From the NCBI RefSeq assembly GCF_020382885.2, contig NC_058506.1, positions 6,758,001-6,822,000 on the forward strand: a stretch of 64,000 nucleotides of DNA, given 5' to 3'. The notes beneath the pieces were generated by a model, which was given only the letters and a program-made list of their open reading frames with translations, was not told the origin of the DNA and ran no database searches. The stretch comes from Scatophagus argus (taxonomy: Eukaryota; Chordata; Actinopteri; Scatophagidae). Of this stretch, positions 62,868 through 64,000 are shown in pieces. Position numbers and translations under genes: made by a program. Position 1 is the first letter of the stretch. The number at the start of each line of letters is the position of its first letter.

Positions 62868-64000
62868 GAAGAGTTGCTCCTACCCCAGTCTAATCGCAGC
62901 TTCCTTGCTACAGAAAAAAAACCCTCAAATTGATTACAAAATTAACCATGAGAAAATAATTTATTATATATATCTCCCTGATTAGCCTCGATATGACGCC
63001 CCTAAACCCTTCAGGGCCCCATGGCTCCCCCACTTCCACCACCTCGCCTCTGGACCCCTGTCTATATTTGTCCTGTGAGTGTGTGGCCCTGTCTCCTTTC
63101 TGGGTACTCTCGGCTTTTCTAACCTGCCATACTGAGAACCAAACACTTGTGACGATGCAACAACAGAAAAGGAAACAATGATTGGCTATAATTGTTACAT
63201 AACTGATATATATATAGTTCTTTGTAGAGTTTTATTCTGATATATACTGTTTTGTAGGTGTGTGTGCGTGTGTGTGTGCATTTTGTATTTTTTAATTTTT
63301 GTATTAATTTTACGTATGCTTCAGCGTTAAATACTGCCTACTAGTGTGTATCTTGCATGTAATCATCATCTGTCTGTCCCCTGATTACTCTCTCTTTTTG
63401 ATGTATTTTTGCACAGTGGAGTTGGTCTCCACTTAACTAATGAAACACCAGTTGATTTTCAAGTCCATCTGTGTTAACTCATGTCCGCCGGGATAGCCCA
63501 AAATAAGCTAGAGATCTAAAACTTGTAAAAAAAAAAATATCGAGTTACAAAAATTTGAGCTACTCAGCTCCAAATTCCTATAACTTGATGCGATCAAATC
63601 CTCAAGTCTTAGCTTCTTTGCTGGCTTTCTGAGAGAGATAACACTCACAAATAATGCATGAATTGTTAAACTAATCCCTAGTAATCATTATTTCCAGTCC
63701 TTTCCATCTGAGTATCATTTCTCTTTTTCCATCTCTGTTCTCTAATAACCTTTGTAACGTCTTCAACGTCCTCTTCTTTCTCTCAGCATGCTTGAACACC
63801 TCAAATTTTTCTGATAATTTCAAAACTGCCATAGTACAGTTGGACCAATGTCTGTAGATGTTTCTTTTTTATTTAAATATTACGTAGTGTCTTATTTCGA
63901 AAACATTCCTTCATTGCATTTTAGTGCAAATGGTCTTACCGTAGCACACGTAAGTGTAAGTATCTTTAAAAAAAATACACGCGATGAAACTTGTGTCGAA
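62868..64000 (+). other. vamp2 3'UTR, open at the right edge
   Basis: No AATAAA occurs on this strand before the window ends, so the 3'UTR may continue beyond it. A TG-rich run lies near 63258-63278. No other exon was seen. Confidence 0.5.

Overview
This is nuclear DNA of a bony fish, most likely a percomorph teleost. It is AT-rich, its genes have GT-AG introns, it carries many simple repeats, and it holds several interspersed repeats that I recognise as common in teleost genomes. Five protein-coding genes can be read exon by exon, and every splice phase I checked closes.

Layout. (1) 1-14238, + strand: the 3' half of a GABA-A receptor beta-subunit gene, best match beta-4 (gabrb4), with five exons covering the Cys-loop to M4; the earlier exons lie off the left edge. 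(2) 14239-30081: a 16-kb stretch with no convincing exon, holding the gabrb4 3'UTR, a TIR element and pieces of other teleost repeats. (3) 30082-34584, +: vsig1, a complete seven-exon gene for a 305-residue two-Ig-domain membrane protein. (4) 34585-36953: a short convergent spacer with a decayed LINE. (5) 36954-41001, - strand: tmlhe, a complete seven-exon gene for mitochondrial trimethyllysine dioxygenase (408 residues). (6) 41002-44309: a divergent spacer with a 247-bp TIR element flanked by TA. (7) 44310-53021, +: mpp1 (erythrocyte p55), a complete twelve-exon gene for a MAGUK of 467 residues. (8) 56151-62867, +: vamp2-like synaptobrevin (111 residues), with promoter motifs and an AUG split by a 5-kb intron; its 3'UTR runs to the right edge.

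The genes do not form a pathway. gabrb4 (postsynaptic inhibitory receptor) and vamp2 (vesicle SNARE) act at synapses, mpp1 is a membrane scaffold, vsig1 an adhesion-type protein and tmlhe starts carnitine synthesis. What they share is location: human TMLHE, MPP1 and GABRQ (the position taken by GABRB4 in other vertebrates) are on Xq28 and VSIG1 is on Xq22, so most of the window is an X-linked synteny block of mammals; VAMP2 (human 17p13) is the outlier.

I found no undescribed system. The points most worth a second look are: loss of candidate zinc ligands in Tmlhe, apparent loss of the alternative donor known from chicken beta-4, the split start codon of vamp2, dinucleotide repeats placed just inside introns next to in-frame exons, a stop codon right at a weak vsig1 donor, and paired perfect hairpins between mpp1 and vamp2.
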